Assembly: GCA_021613335.1 (NCBI GenBank)
Contig: JAJTWR010000431.1
Span: 1,736,001-1,800,000 of the forward strand
DNA: 64,000 bases
Direction: 5' to 3'
Source: Whitmania pigra
Lineage: Eukaryota > Annelida > Clitellata > Hirudinida > Haemopidae
Below the pieces are notes generated by a model. The model was given only the letters and a program-made list of their open reading frames with translations. It had not been told where the DNA came from and made no database searches. The position numbers and the translations under genes were made by a program. Position 1 is the stretch's first letter. Each line of letters starts with the position of its first letter. Shown here in pieces: positions 37,143 to 46,201 of this stretch.

Positions 37143-37157
37143 GCAAGCAGTGTGCCA
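37143..37157 (-). promoter_or_regulatory. Sigma-54 (-24/-12) promoter of pilA
   Basis: On the minus strand the sequence is TGGCAC-N5-TTGC, an exact match to the -24/-12 consensus, with a further T after the GC. It lies about 75 bp upstream of the pilA start, giving a leader of about 60 nt. Myxobacterial pilA is known to be driven by sigma-54 and the PilS/PilR pair. Confidence 0.88.
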
Positions 37158-37160
37158 CAA

Positions 37161-37581
37161 AGTTTTTCAATTGCCTACGTAAAATCAATGGATTAGGAGA
37201 GAGCGACCCGCAAGCAGCTCAATTTTGGCGCTTATTTTCGTCACTTATGACGGATTTTGTCACCGAAGAGAGAAAAGCTCAAAAGCCGTTGCCATCAATA
37301 TTTTTCCTTAAAATCGAAACACAAGATTTTGGAAATTTCGAAGATTATTTTTGGAGTTTGGACTGCGGACGCTCGAAGCGGGCGAATTTGCCCGCCTCCG
37401 GCACTTCATCGTCGATTGACCCCCAACAAGGCTGCCGATTGATCCACTCGACGGCGGCGCGCTGCACGCCTGTCGCCTCTGCGATGGCTCCTCTGGACCG
37501 CGGAGGCGCTCCTTGGGTGCCCGGCACGCCTCGTTGAGCGTCTTCAGCACCTTCGCTTCGAACCCGGGCTGCAGCGAGCAC
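37161..37581. other. 420-bp non-coding stretch upstream of pilA
   Basis: Apart from the likely enhancer region of the sigma-54 promoter, I see no intact gene. The part at about 37400-37560 read on the minus strand contains scattered winged-helix-like bits (VLKTLNEACRAP, then IAEATGVQRAAVEWI) in two frames and may be a decayed small regulator. The rest is AT-rich. Confidence 0.35.
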
Positions 37582-37610
37582 AAAAAAACCGGCGACATTG
37601 CTGTCGCCGG
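37582..37610 (-). terminator. Intrinsic terminator of the cold shock gene
   Basis: On the minus strand: CCGGCGACA-gcaa-TGTCGCCGG, a perfect 9-bp GC-rich stem followed by seven T. It begins 30 bp after the cold-shock stop codon. Confidence 0.92.
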
Positions 37611-37639
37611 GCAAAACCGCAATACAGGTCTCGGGTAAG

Positions 37640-37843
37640 TTAGGAAGCTCGTACGTTCTGTGCTTGAAGCCCCTTGGGGCCTCTCGTTACATCGAACGAG
37701 ACCTTCTGACCTTCTTGGAGGGTCCGGAAACCGTCCATGTTGATTGCAGAGTGATGGCAGAAGACATCTTCGCCTCCACCATCCTGAGTTATGAAACCAA
37801 AGCCCTTCGCATCATTGAACCACTTCACTGTACCAGTTGCCAT
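37640..37843 (-). CDS. csp: Cold shock protein (CspA family)
   Basis: 67 residues, a single cold-shock OB fold: [18 protein letters not shown] with RNP1 (KGFGFI), and the second motif DVFCHHSAI where the consensus is VFVHxSAI (V to C). It binds single-stranded RNA and acts as an RNA chaperone. The start at 37843 has AGGGGA upstream; the longer in-frame extension is leader sequence. The mRNA has a rho-independent terminator. Confidence 0.94.
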   Translation of the reverse strand: MATGTVKWFNDAKGFGFITQDGGGEDVFCHHSAINMDGFRTLQEGQKVSFDVTRGPKGLQAQNVRAS

Positions 37844-37928
37844 TGTGTGTCCCCTACATACGTTTTCAACATCATGACCCCCAAAGAGCATGAAGGCCTA
37901 CATGTAGACCACCATTTGTAGGATTCTT

Positions 37929-37934
37929 TGTCAA
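37929..37934 (-). promoter_or_regulatory. Candidate -35 box for the cold shock gene
   Basis: A consensus TTGACA on the minus strand lies 86 bp upstream of the cold-shock start, preceded by a long AT-rich stretch (37965-38035) that could serve as an UP element. The matching -10 is weak (TCTACA at a longer spacing). Confidence 0.4.
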
Positions 37935-38138
37935 CACACTCCTTACAAATCAACGACATAGGGGGAATTCATATCTGTTAAAATTTTCATAAAAACAGAA
38001 ATTATGTAATTGAAAAATAATTTACAAGGCAACATGTGACGAAATTTTGTGCTGAGGGCTCGTCGCTCCGTTTGCGCGCCCAATAGTTTCCATAATTCGG
38101 GGGAGTAGCTCGGAAAAAAAACCTTGAAATCAATCGAC

Positions 38139-38819
38139 TTAGTTGCCTAGCCGCTCGCGCACGAGCGCCGAAGCGCGCGCGAGGACTCCCGGCGCATCGA
38201 GCGACGAAGTGTCGATGAAATGCGCATCATCGGCGGCTTTGAGCGGCGCCACCTCGCGGGAAGCATCGCGGCTATCGCGCCGAGCGAGTGCTGCGTCGAT
38301 TTCGTCGAGGCTCGGCACCGCACGCTGCGCGGAGCTGAATTCAAAGTGCCGACGACGCGCTCGCTCCTCTTGGGGCGCGTCGAGGTACAGCTTCAGGTCC
38401 GCATCTGGGAAGACCACTGTGCCGATGTCGCGTCCTTCAAGGACGCTGCCGCTCTTCGCTGCAAGACCGAGCGCACGCTGGCGGTTGAGGAGCCAGCTTC
38501 GGACGAGCGGCCGCGCAGCGACGGCGCTCGCTCGTTCGGCTACTTCAGAGTCGCGCAGTTCCTCTTGGACCTCCTCATCGCCTAAGAGGGCGATGGACTT
38601 GGTTCCATCCCAGCGCAGGTCGATGTTCAGCCCTTCGAGCAGCGCTTTGAGCGCAGCGTCGGAGCCATCGAACTTCGAGCGCAGCGTCGCGAGAGCCACG
38701 AGGCGGTAGAGCGCGCCGGTCTCCACGAGCGTGAAGCCGAAGCTCTGCGCGAGCCCCCGGGCGAGCGTCGATTTCCCGACGCCGGAGGGCCCGTCAATCG
38801 CGATGATGAATGGCTTCAT
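38139..38819 (-). CDS. cmk: Cytidylate kinase
   Basis: 226 residues. P-loop IAIDGPSGVGKSTLAR, TGALYRLVAL (CMP-binding), RDIGTVVFPDADLKLYLDA, and the LID region RARRRHFEF. It phosphorylates CMP and dCMP. It overlaps accA by ATGA, so both are in the FHA-accA-cmk operon. Downstream on its strand lies the cold shock gene. Confidence 0.94.
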   Translation of the reverse strand: MKPFIIAIDGPSGVGKSTLARGLAQSFGFTLVETGALYRLVALATLRSKFDGSDAALKALLEGLNIDLRWDGTKSIALLGDEEVQEELRDSEVAERASAVAARPLVRSWLLNRQRALGLAAKSGSVLEGRDIGTVVFPDADLKLYLDAPQEERARRRHFEFSSAQRAVPSLDEIDAALARRDSRDASREVAPLKAADDAHFIDTSSLDAPGVLARASALVRERLGN

Positions 38820-39772
38820 GCGCCGCTGAAGGCGCCGATGGCTCGGTATTTTGCGTAGCGGTCGTCGCGGAGCTGCTGCGGCGACAGCTTCTTGAGCTCC
38901 CGGAGGTGTTTTTCCAGGCTGCGACCGACGGCGTCGATGGTTGTCGGATGGTCGCGATGCGCTCCGCCGGTCGGCTCGCCGATGACCTCGTCGATGATGT
39001 TGAAGCCGAGCAAGTCCTTCGCGGTGAGCTTGAGCACCTCCGCGGCCCGGTCCGCGTGGCCCGCATCGCGAAAGAGAATAGAGGCACAGCCTTCGGGGCT
39101 GATGACGGAATACGTCGAGTATTCGAGCATCAACACCCGATTGCCGACGCCGATAGCGAGTGCCCCGCCGGAGCCGCCTTCGCCGATGACTGTGGCGATG
39201 ACTGGGACCGTGAGCCCGGCCATCAATTCGAGATTCACCGCGATTGCTTCTGCCTGGCCGCGCTCCTCGGCGCCGATGCCGGGGTAAGCGCCCATCGTAT
39301 CGACGAAGGTGAATATCGGCCGGTGGAAGCGCTCGGCGAGCTTCATCAACCGGGCGGCCTTTCGGTATCCTTCCGGCCGCGGCATCGCGAAGTTCCGGAG
39401 CATGTTTTCCCGGGTGGTGCGGCCCTTCTGGTGGCCCATGATGAGCACCGGCTCCCCGCGAAAACGGGCGAAGCCGCCGACGATAGACGAGTCCTCCGCG
39501 AAGTGCCGGTCGCCGGAGAGCTCCACGAAATCGGTGAAGAGGCGCCCCGCGTAGTCGAGGAAGTAGGGGCGGGCGTTGTGCCGCGAGAGCTGGACCACCT
39601 GCCAGCGGGTCAGCCCCGAGAAGAGCTCGGAACGGAGCTTGTCGGCCTTTTTTTCGAGCTTCGCGACTTCCGCAGACATCGCGCCGTCGCCCACGGACTT
39701 GAGTTCTTCAATCTTCTTTTCGAGTTCGGCAAGCGGTCGTTCGAACTCCAAGGGTGCAACATTCGGTAGCAT
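38816..39772 (-). CDS. accA: Acetyl-CoA carboxylase carboxyltransferase alpha subunit
   Basis: 318 residues. The family marks are LSRHNARPYFLDYAG, SGDRHFAEDSSIVGGFAR, MGHQKGRTT, DTMGAYPGIGAEERGQAEAIA and IGEGGSGGALAIG. It transfers the carboxyl group from biotin to acetyl-CoA together with AccD in the first step of fatty acid synthesis. The accD gene is not in the window. Confidence 0.95.
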   Translation of the reverse strand: MLPNVAPLEFERPLAELEKKIEELKSVGDGAMSAEVAKLEKKADKLRSELFSGLTRWQVVQLSRHNARPYFLDYAGRLFTDFVELSGDRHFAEDSSIVGGFARFRGEPVLIMGHQKGRTTRENMLRNFAMPRPEGYRKAARLMKLAERFHRPIFTFVDTMGAYPGIGAEERGQAEAIAVNLELMAGLTVPVIATVIGEGGSGGALAIGVGNRVLMLEYSTYSVISPEGCASILFRDAGHADRAAEVLKLTAKDLLGFNIIDEVIGEPTGGAHRDHPTTIDAVGRSLEKHLRELKKLSPQQLRDDRYAKYRAIGAFSGA

Positions 39773-39803
39773 GACCCATGCTGTTCCTGACTGCGGCTTT
39801 TGG

Positions 39804-40607
39804 TCAAGGAGGAATGTCAGTTACCGATGACGCAGCGCGCACTTGCAGGGCTGCCCGGCGGCGGCGCGGCTCGGACGGCTGCTTGGGACTTTTCCGCCCA
39901 GGGCTCCGTTCCTCGTGCGAAGTGGCGGAGGCCTCCTGGTCGACTGCCGGGAGGGCGCGGCGCGGTGGCTCGGGAGGCGGCGCGGCACGGCGCACTTCGC
40001 TCACTGGCCGCGGCTCGGCCGCCGGGCGCGGCGGTGCCCCGCGCTCCACGGCGGGGTGGGTACTCGCGGTCTGGGCAGGTTTTTCGGGCGGAGGCACGGT
40101 GGCGAGCGCTCGGGTTGGCCAGCGGGCGACGGCGATGCTGATGATCGCCAGCGCACCGAGGAGCGAGACGAGCAGGATTGTCCGCCGTGAGGGCGAAGGG
40201 GCACCGTTGTGCCGCTCGGCGCGGACGCGCAGGTTCACCTTCCCCACCGAGAGGAGCTGGCCCAAGTGCACTTCGATTTCCTCCCGCACCCGCTTGCCGT
40301 CGAGGAAGGTCCCGTTCTGCGAGTGGAGGTCGCGCACGGTGAGCCGCGCGGACTCGTAGCGGAGCTCCGCATGGTGTCGAGACACCGAGGTGTCCTGGAG
40401 TTGCAGGTCGGCTCCTTCGGAGCGGCCGATGAGCAGTGGATGCACAGGAACTTCGATGACCCTCCCGAGGTTCGGGCCGCGCTCGACGTGCAAGTAGATA
40501 GGGGGAGGAGCGTCGAGGGGAAAAACCATCGCCGTGTGGTCATGGTCGAAGGTCGTCGTCTCAAACTTGTTGGCCAAGGTCACCCTTGGGATTTTTCGCG
40601 AAACCAT
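39804..40607 (-). CDS. FHA-domain protein with transmembrane helix and Pro-rich tail
   Basis: About 267 residues. An FHA domain (residues 40-125) with the phosphothreonine-binding residues: LIGRSEGADLQL, the conserved SRHHAEL, LHSQNGTFLDG. A single helix (TILLVSLLGALAIISIAVA) follows, then a Pro/Arg/Ala-rich tail of about 100 residues. It likely binds phosphorylated proteins at the inner membrane, a common partner of Ser/Thr kinases in this lineage. The start at 40607 is preferred; a GTG five codons upstream is possible. It is divergent from cysS. Confidence 0.85.
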   Translation of the reverse strand: MVSRKIPRVTLANKFETTTFDHDHTAMVFPLDAPPPIYLHVERGPNLGRVIEVPVHPLLIGRSEGADLQLQDTSVSRHHAELRYESARLTVRDLHSQNGTFLDGKRVREEIEVHLGQLLSVGKVNLRVRAERHNGAPSPSRRTILLVSLLGALAIISIAVARWPTRALATVPPPEKPAQTASTHPAVERGAPPRPAAEPRPVSEVRRAAPPPEPPRRALPAVDQEASATSHEERSPGRKSPKQPSEPRRRRAALQVRAASSVTDIPP

Positions 40608-40678
40608 AGCTCCGGCCCCCACTGAAGCGGCTTATTGGCGCTTCTGCTTTGCTCAGAGTAGGAAGCAAATCCGATACC

Positions 40679-42310
40679 ATGGCGCCCTTGCGGTTCTTCG
40701 ACAGCGCTCGTCAGGCAAAGGTCCCGTTCGAGCCCCTCGTCCCGGGCAAAATCGGCGTCTACGTATGTGGACCCACCGTCTACGGATTGGTCCACCTCGG
40801 AAACGCGCGGACCTTCACCGCCTTTGATGTGTTGGTGCGCTTCCTGCGCTCCCAAGAATTCGACGTGCAGTACGTCCGCAACGTCACCGACGTAGACGAC
40901 AAAATCATCCGAACTGCCCAGGTCGTCGGCCGCTGGGATGACGGCGGCGATGAACTGGTCATCGAACTCGATGGCCGCGCCGTCCGTGCCGGTGCCGAAG
41001 GGTCCTGGTGGCTCGACGGCAACGAGCTGCATGTGCGCACCGCGTCGCTCGCCGCGTACGCAGTGGTCGCAGGCGAACTGAAGAACACCGCTGGCAAGAA
41101 CCTCGCCCGAAAGAGCCCGGCGCTCGTGGCCGGGACTGTCGCGCGGCACTTCGAGGATTGCTTCCTCGCCGATGTGGACCGCCTCGGCCTCCTGCGACCG
41201 GATGCGAGCCCCCGGGTTTCCGACACCATGCCGGAGATTGTGGCCTTCATTGAGCGCCTCGTGACCGGCGGTCACGCCTACAACGTGGAAGGCGATGTGT
41301 ACTTCTCGGTCGCAAGCCACCCGCAGTACCTCACGCTCTCCAAGCGCAACCTCGACGACTTGCTCTCCGGGGCGCGGGTGGAAGTCGATGCGCGCAAGCG
41401 TGCGCCGGCGGACTTCGCTCTCTGGAAGCGTGCCAAACCCGGCGAGCCCGCCTGGGAGTCGCCCTGGGGCCCCGGACGCCCGGGCTGGCACATCGAATGC
41501 TCGGCCATGAGCATGAAGTTCCTCGGCGCTCGCTTCGACATCCACGGCGGCGGGATGGATCTGCTCTTCCCCCACCACGAAAACGAACTCGCCCAGTCGT
41601 GGGCCGCAAATGGACAGCCGATGTGCTCGGTGTGGACCCATGCGGGCTTTCTCGACTTTGGCGGCGCGAAGATGTCGAAGTCGTTGGGGAACGTGACCCG
41701 CCTGAAAGACGCGCTCGACCGCTACGACGGCGAGGTACTGCGCTACTTTTTGGTGTCGACGCACTACCGAGCGCCGCTCTCCTTTTTGGAGAAGTCGCTC
41801 TCCGATGCAGAGTCGCGGCTCACCTATTTCTACGAGACCGTGCGCCGCGCCGACACCCGTGCTCCCCGCGGGACTCCCGCCGCGAATTCGAAGGCTGCGG
41901 AGCGCGAGCTTGCGAGCTTCGTCCGCGCGCTCTCCGACGACCTCAATGTCCCCGATGCGCTCGCTGTGCTCGGCGCGCTGTTGAACCAACTCAACGCGGC
42001 TGCGCGAGCCCCGGTCGGCGAAGTCGCCGCCCTTCGGGACGCGGCCCTGCGCATGGGAAAAATGGTGGGCCTCCTCGAAGCCTCTCCCGAGGCGTGGCTT
42101 ACTGCCCAGCGCAGCCGCCTCGTCGCGCGCAATGGCATCGACGTGGCAGCGGTGGAGCGGCTCATTGCTGACCGGACGAGCGCCCGCGCCGCCAAAGACT
42201 TCGCCCGCGCCGACCAGCTCCGCGCCTCAGCGCTCTCGCTCGGCGTGGAATTGCTCGATGGGCCTCAGGGCACCGACTGGAAGGTGCTCGCCGAGGCTCC
42301 ACCCTCATAG
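40679..42310 (+). CDS. cysS: Cysteinyl-tRNA synthetase with an internal insertion
   Basis: 543 residues. The HIGH-type motif is VHLGNART, the zinc ligands are in YVCGPTVYG, HIECSAM and HHENE, and AKMSKSLGN is the KMSKS loop. Between the conserved DDKII and the LGLLRPD segment about 64 extra residues (roughly 78-141: Gly/Asp/Trp-rich, then Ala/Thr-rich) interrupt a connection that is only about 30 residues long in E. coli. The reading frame is maintained and downstream motifs are intact, so the gene should be functional. Its 3' end overlaps rnhB (convergent) by 46 bp. Confidence 0.92.
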   Translation: MAPLRFFDSARQAKVPFEPLVPGKIGVYVCGPTVYGLVHLGNARTFTAFDVLVRFLRSQEFDVQYVRNVTDVDDKIIRTAQVVGRWDDGGDELVIELDGRAVRAGAEGSWWLDGNELHVRTASLAAYAVVAGELKNTAGKNLARKSPALVAGTVARHFEDCFLADVDRLGLLRPDASPRVSDTMPEIVAFIERLVTGGHAYNVEGDVYFSVASHPQYLTLSKRNLDDLLSGARVEVDARKRAPADFALWKRAKPGEPAWESPWGPGRPGWHIECSAMSMKFLGARFDIHGGGMDLLFPHHENELAQSWAANGQPMCSVWTHAGFLDFGGAKMSKSLGNVTRLKDALDRYDGEVLRYFLVSTHYRAPLSFLEKSLSDAESRLTYFYETVRRADTRAPRGTPAANSKAAERELASFVRALSDDLNVPDALAVLGALLNQLNAAARAPVGEVAALRDAALRMGKMVGLLEASPEAWLTAQRSRLVARNGIDVAAVERLIADRTSARAAKDFARADQLRASALSLGVELLDGPQGTDWKVLAEAPPS

Positions 42311-42966
42311 GGGGGCCGTTCGAGCACCGAGCGCACCGGCGCGAAACTCCGCCGATGGATGGGCGTCGGCCCGAGCCGCTTCAGCGCTTCCATGTGCGCG
42401 GCCGTCGGGTACCCCTTGTGCGCTGCAAGCCCGTAGCCGGGGTATTGGGCCTCCAATTCGAGCATCCGGGCGTCGCGGCTCGTCTTCGCGAGGATTGCGC
42501 CTGCGGCGATGGACAGGCTCTGGCCGTCGCCGCCGATGATGGAGTGCTGGGGGATGGCGAGGTTGGGGATGCTCCGCGCATCGACAAGGAGCACTTCCGG
42601 GGCGACCTTGAGCCCTTCCACCGCCCGCCGCATCGCGAGGAGGCTCGCCTGGTAGATGTTGAGCCGGTCGATTTCCTCCGGCGACGCCCAGCCCACGGCC
42701 CAGGCGATTGCGTCGCGCATTACCGTTGCCGCGAGTGCTTCCCTGCGAGCCGCGCTTGGGATTTTTTTGGAGTCATCAAGGCCGGGGCAGCGGTATTCGC
42801 GGGGCAGTATCGCTGCTCCAGCACAGACTGGTCCGGCGAGCGGTCCCACGCCAGCTTCGTCGACGCCAGCGATGTGCGCGTAGCCCTCGGCCCAGAGCTT
42901 GCGCTCCCACATGAGCAGTTCCTCTTCGCGCGCGCGCAGTTCCTGGGCGCTCTTGCGGCGGCTCAT
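42265..42966 (-). CDS. rnhB: Ribonuclease HII
   Basis: 233 residues. The catalytic DEDD set is visible: AGVDEAG (D, E), LLVDARSIPN (D) and the downstream KTSRDARM (D). The loop normally GRG in this family reads GVG, the second residue of the RNA-DNA junction-binding motif being Val. Family role: removal of single ribonucleotides and primers from DNA. The start at 42966 overlaps the M61 peptidase stop by ATGA. Confidence 0.9.
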   Translation of the reverse strand: MSRRKSAQELRAREEELLMWERKLWAEGYAHIAGVDEAGVGPLAGPVCAGAAILPREYRCPGLDDSKKIPSAARREALAATVMRDAIAWAVGWASPEEIDRLNIYQASLLAMRRAVEGLKVAPEVLLVDARSIPNLAIPQHSIIGGDGQSLSIAAGAILAKTSRDARMLELEAQYPGYGLAAHKGYPTAAHMEALKRLGPTPIHRRSFAPVRSVLERPPYEGGASASTFQSVP

Positions 42967-44777
42967 CCTTCGACATCCCAGGGGACTCCGAGCCAAGCGG
43001 CGTAGGCTTCCCGCTGGCTTGCGGTCGGTTTGTCCACCTTGGCGAGCCACACTAACTCCGCAGGCTTCGCCGCGAGCGTCACCGAGGCTTCGGCAAGTCG
43101 CTCGTGGCGGGCGTAGGTGACGCGCACCGTCTGGCCGACGGGCAGCTCTTCGGCGCGGGCGATGAGCGCTGCGGCGTCGCAGCGCAGTCCGTCGAGAGCG
43201 ATGATTTCGTCGTCTGCCGAAATCCCCGCAGCCATTGCCGGACCGCCAGCGACGACTGACGCGATGCTCGATTGCCCCTTCGCCACAAGGCCAATCCAAG
43301 ACGACGTTTTCTCGGACTTCGGGCGCGGCGGCGTGCCGCCGCGGTCGCTCGCCGAATCGCGGGGCCGTCGATGCAGCTCGATGCCCACCGTCGCGAGCGG
43401 AGCGTAGTCCAGCTCTTCGGTCGAGCGGAGCGCGCGGTTGAAGAACGCCGACAAGTCGCGGCCTGCAAGCGCGCTCGCTGCCGCTTCAATCGCCTCTTCC
43501 GGAACGCCGGAGCCGTTGCCGTAGTCTTTCCAGAGCTTGCGTACGAGGTCGTCGAGCGAGTGCCGCCCGTTAGTGGCCTCGCGCATGGTGAGGTCCAACA
43601 GGAGGCTCACGACAGCTCCGCGCACGTAATAGGAGAGCGAGGAGTTGAGCGAGTTCTCGTCGGGTCGGTAGTACTTAATCCACGCAAGGAACGAGGCGTC
43701 TTCGAGGGTCTGCACCCGGCGGCCGGGCGTCGATTCCACAACCGAGATCGTCTCCCCGAGGCGCTGCAGATACTTCGCCGGGGGGATGAGCTGGGCGCGG
43801 CACAGGAAAAGCTCGTCGTAGTAGCTCGTGGCACCCTCGAAATACCAGAGGAGCCGCGTGTAGTTCTCCTTCGCGTAGTCGAAAGGCACGAAGGTGCGCG
43901 GTTTCACGCGCTTCACGTTCCAGAGGTGGAAATACTCGTGGGCGACGAGCGCGAGGAAGTCCTCCCAGCCCTTGGCGGTGGAAAAGGCCTGACGCGGTAC
44001 CGCCAGCACCGTCGAGTTCGCGTGCTCCAGGCCACCGCGCACCCGGTCGGTCGCGTGAATGATGAACAGGTAGCGGCGCATCGGCAGTCCGCCAAAGAGT
44101 TTCGCCTCGGCAGCAATCACCCGACTCACGTCGGTGACCAACTTTTGTTTGTCGACGCTCGGCCCGCCCCAGAGGACAATCTCGTGGGGGACGCCCTCCG
44201 CGGTGAAGGTAATCGGCTCCTGCGGGCTCGCCTCAATCGGCGCATCGACGAGTTCGTCGTAATTTGCCGCAGTGAATTTTCCCCCGCTCTCCGGCAGCGC
44301 GGTGAAGACTCGCCAGCCCGCGGGCGCGGAGACTTCCAGGGTGCAGGGCAGCGCGCGCAGCTCCTCTGCGTAATAGAAGGTGGCGGCGCCGTTGAAGAAG
44401 CCGTGGCTTTGGTCGAAGTGCGACGTCCGCACCGTGAGCTCGTTCGCATACACTTCGTACTTGAGGCGGACGGATGTGGTGCCCCGTGGCACTTCGACCC
44501 AGAGGCTTCGCTTGTCGAGACGCAGGAAAGGCAGCTCGCGACCTTCCGCGTTTTCGACCCGCAGCCCTTGCACATGCCGCGCGTACTCGCGGACGAAGTA
44601 GCTCCCGGGGGTCCAGACTGGCAGCGCGAGGGTGATACCGGTTCCCCGCACCGGGAATTCAGCTTCGACCGCGGCGAGGTGCCGCCCGGGGTTCGTGAGC
44701 GACAACCGGTAGTGGACCTGCTGGGCCTTAGCGGCGGGAACTACCGGAGCGAGTTTGGGTGCTCGTTGCTGGTTCAT
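42963..44777 (-). CDS. M61 family (glycyl aminopeptidase-like) metalloprotease with PDZ domain
   Basis: 604 residues. The zinc site is VAHEYFHLWNVKR (HExxH plus downstream ligand region), with the M61 N-terminal beta domain ahead (WTPGSYFVREYARHVQG). A C-terminal PDZ domain (GLVAKGQSSIASVVAGGPAMAAGISADDEIIALDG) follows. No signal peptide is visible, so cytoplasmic location is likely. The start at 44777 has GAGG upstream. It is co-transcribed with rnhB. Confidence 0.88.
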   Translation of the reverse strand: MNQQRAPKLAPVVPAAKAQQVHYRLSLTNPGRHLAAVEAEFPVRGTGITLALPVWTPGSYFVREYARHVQGLRVENAEGRELPFLRLDKRSLWVEVPRGTTSVRLKYEVYANELTVRTSHFDQSHGFFNGAATFYYAEELRALPCTLEVSAPAGWRVFTALPESGGKFTAANYDELVDAPIEASPQEPITFTAEGVPHEIVLWGGPSVDKQKLVTDVSRVIAAEAKLFGGLPMRRYLFIIHATDRVRGGLEHANSTVLAVPRQAFSTAKGWEDFLALVAHEYFHLWNVKRVKPRTFVPFDYAKENYTRLLWYFEGATSYYDELFLCRAQLIPPAKYLQRLGETISVVESTPGRRVQTLEDASFLAWIKYYRPDENSLNSSLSYYVRGAVVSLLLDLTMREATNGRHSLDDLVRKLWKDYGNGSGVPEEAIEAAASALAGRDLSAFFNRALRSTEELDYAPLATVGIELHRRPRDSASDRGGTPPRPKSEKTSSWIGLVAKGQSSIASVVAGGPAMAAGISADDEIIALDGLRCDAAALIARAEELPVGQTVRVTYARHERLAEASVTLAAKPAELVWLAKVDKPTASQREAYAAWLGVPWDVEG

Positions 44778-44784
44778 GGACACC

Positions 44785-45399
44785 TCATGGTTTTGCTGCT
44801 GACGTGGGGTGAAGGTGGTCAGTGTCTGCGAGGTAGGCGACGAGGCGCCGCAGCGCCTTGCCGCGATGAGAATAGCGACCTTTCTCGGGGAGCGTGAGTT
44901 CGGCGAAGGTGCGCTCCTCGCCGTCGGGAATGAAGATGGGATCGTAGCCGTGGCCATGCGTGCCGCGGGGGGCGAGCGCAATCTGCCCGTCGCAGCGCTC
45001 TTCAATGACCGTGTGCGAGGCGCCCCCTGGCTCGGCGAGGCACAGCGCGCAGGTGAAGTGCGCCCGTCGCGGCGCCGACACGGCGGCGAGTTCTCGAAGC
45101 AGGCGTGCGATGCGATCGTTGTCGCTTGTGCCGTAGCGCGCCGAATGCACACCGGGCCTTCCGCCGAGCGCTTCCACCGATAGGCCGGAGTCGTCGGCGA
45201 GTGCCCGGAGGCCGGTCGCGCGGGCGAGGTCGGTCGCTTTCACAATCGCGTTCTCGTGAAAGGTGTTCGCGTCTTCGGGGCTCGGAGTGAATCCCGGATA
45301 ATCGGCGAGCGTCGTGAGCGTGTACTCGCCGCCCAGCACCGCACGGAGTTCGGCGATTTTTCCAGCGCTCGACGTCGCAAGCACGAGCGCGCCCTTCAC
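44785..45399 (-). CDS. rdgB: Non-canonical purine NTP pyrophosphatase
   Basis: 204 residues. RdgB/HAM1 motifs: [64 protein letters not shown] and [11 protein letters not shown]. It hydrolyses ITP/XTP and keeps deaminated purines out of nucleic acids. Start GTG at 45399, in GTGA overlap with rph. Confidence 0.94.
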   Translation of the reverse strand: MKGALVLATSSAGKIAELRAVLGGEYTLTTLADYPGFTPSPEDANTFHENAIVKATDLARATGLRALADDSGLSVEALGGRPGVHSARYGTSDNDRIARLLRELAAVSAPRRAHFTCALCLAEPGGASHTVIEERCDGQIALAPRGTHGHGYDPIFIPDGEERTFAELTLPEKGRYSHRGKALRRLVAYLADTDHLHPTSAAKP

Positions 45400-46115
45400 C
45401 GTCCGAGCACCCGCGCTTGCACCGCGAAGAGCTCCGCGAGCGCTCGTTCACCGGCGGCTACCATGGCCGACAGCTCCTGCGGGCTAAAGCTCCCGCGCTC
45501 TGCCGTTCCCTGAACCTCGACGAGCCGCCCGTTGCCGAGTTCCACGAGATTCAAGTCCACGTCGGCCGTGGAGTCTTCGGAGTAGTCGAGGTCCACGAGC
45601 ACCTGCCCTTGTTTCATGCCCACCGAGACTGCCGCGACCGGGAGCGTCGTGAAACCCTGCGGAAGCTGACCGCGCCCGACGAGGTGCCGCACTGCAAGTT
45701 CGAGCGCCACCGAGGCGCCGGTTATCGCTGCCGTGCGGGTGCCGCCGTCGGCCTGCAAGACGTCGCAGTCGAGCGTCAGGGTGCGGGTGCCGAGGCGCTT
45801 CACGTCGATGGCTGCGCGCGCGCTGCGGCCGATGAGCCGCTGGATTTCCTGCGTTCGCCCGGTCTGCTTTCCGGCGGACGCTTCCCGGCGGGTACGTTCC
45901 TTGGTCGCTCGCGGGAGCATTCCGTATTCGGCAGTCACCCACCCTTGTCCGGTGCCGTAGACGTGCGGTGGCACTCGGTCTTCCACGCTGCAGGTGACGA
46001 GCACCTTGGTGTCGCCGAACTGCACGAGACAGGAGCCCTCGGCGTGCTTGGTCGCGCCGGGGGTGAGGGTGACTGGTCGAAGTGCATCAGGGGAGCGGCC
46101 ATAGGAGCGACTCAT
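45396..46115 (-). CDS. rph: Ribonuclease PH
   Basis: 239 residues. Typical sequence: [78 protein letters not shown] and [15 protein letters not shown]. It trims the 3' ends of tRNA precursors using phosphate. Coupled to rdgB (the usual rph-rdgB pair). It is separated from glcF by an 86-bp gap. Confidence 0.95.
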   Translation of the reverse strand: MSRSYGRSPDALRPVTLTPGATKHAEGSCLVQFGDTKVLVTCSVEDRVPPHVYGTGQGWVTAEYGMLPRATKERTRREASAGKQTGRTQEIQRLIGRSARAAIDVKRLGTRTLTLDCDVLQADGGTRTAAITGASVALELAVRHLVGRGQLPQGFTTLPVAAVSVGMKQGQVLVDLDYSEDSTADVDLNLVELGNGRLVEVQGTAERGSFSPQELSAMVAAGERALAELFAVQARVLGR

Positions 46116-46201
46116 GCCCGAGAGTTACCACGGAGCACTGACACGGTGAGGCTGATTCGAGCGAAGTTGCACTCGAACGAGAAGCGCCCGGCGGCATCGA
46201 G

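Noticed and set aside
40580..41989. 469-codon minus-strand frame opposite cysS
   Set aside because: Shadow of cysS, which has all synthetase motifs.
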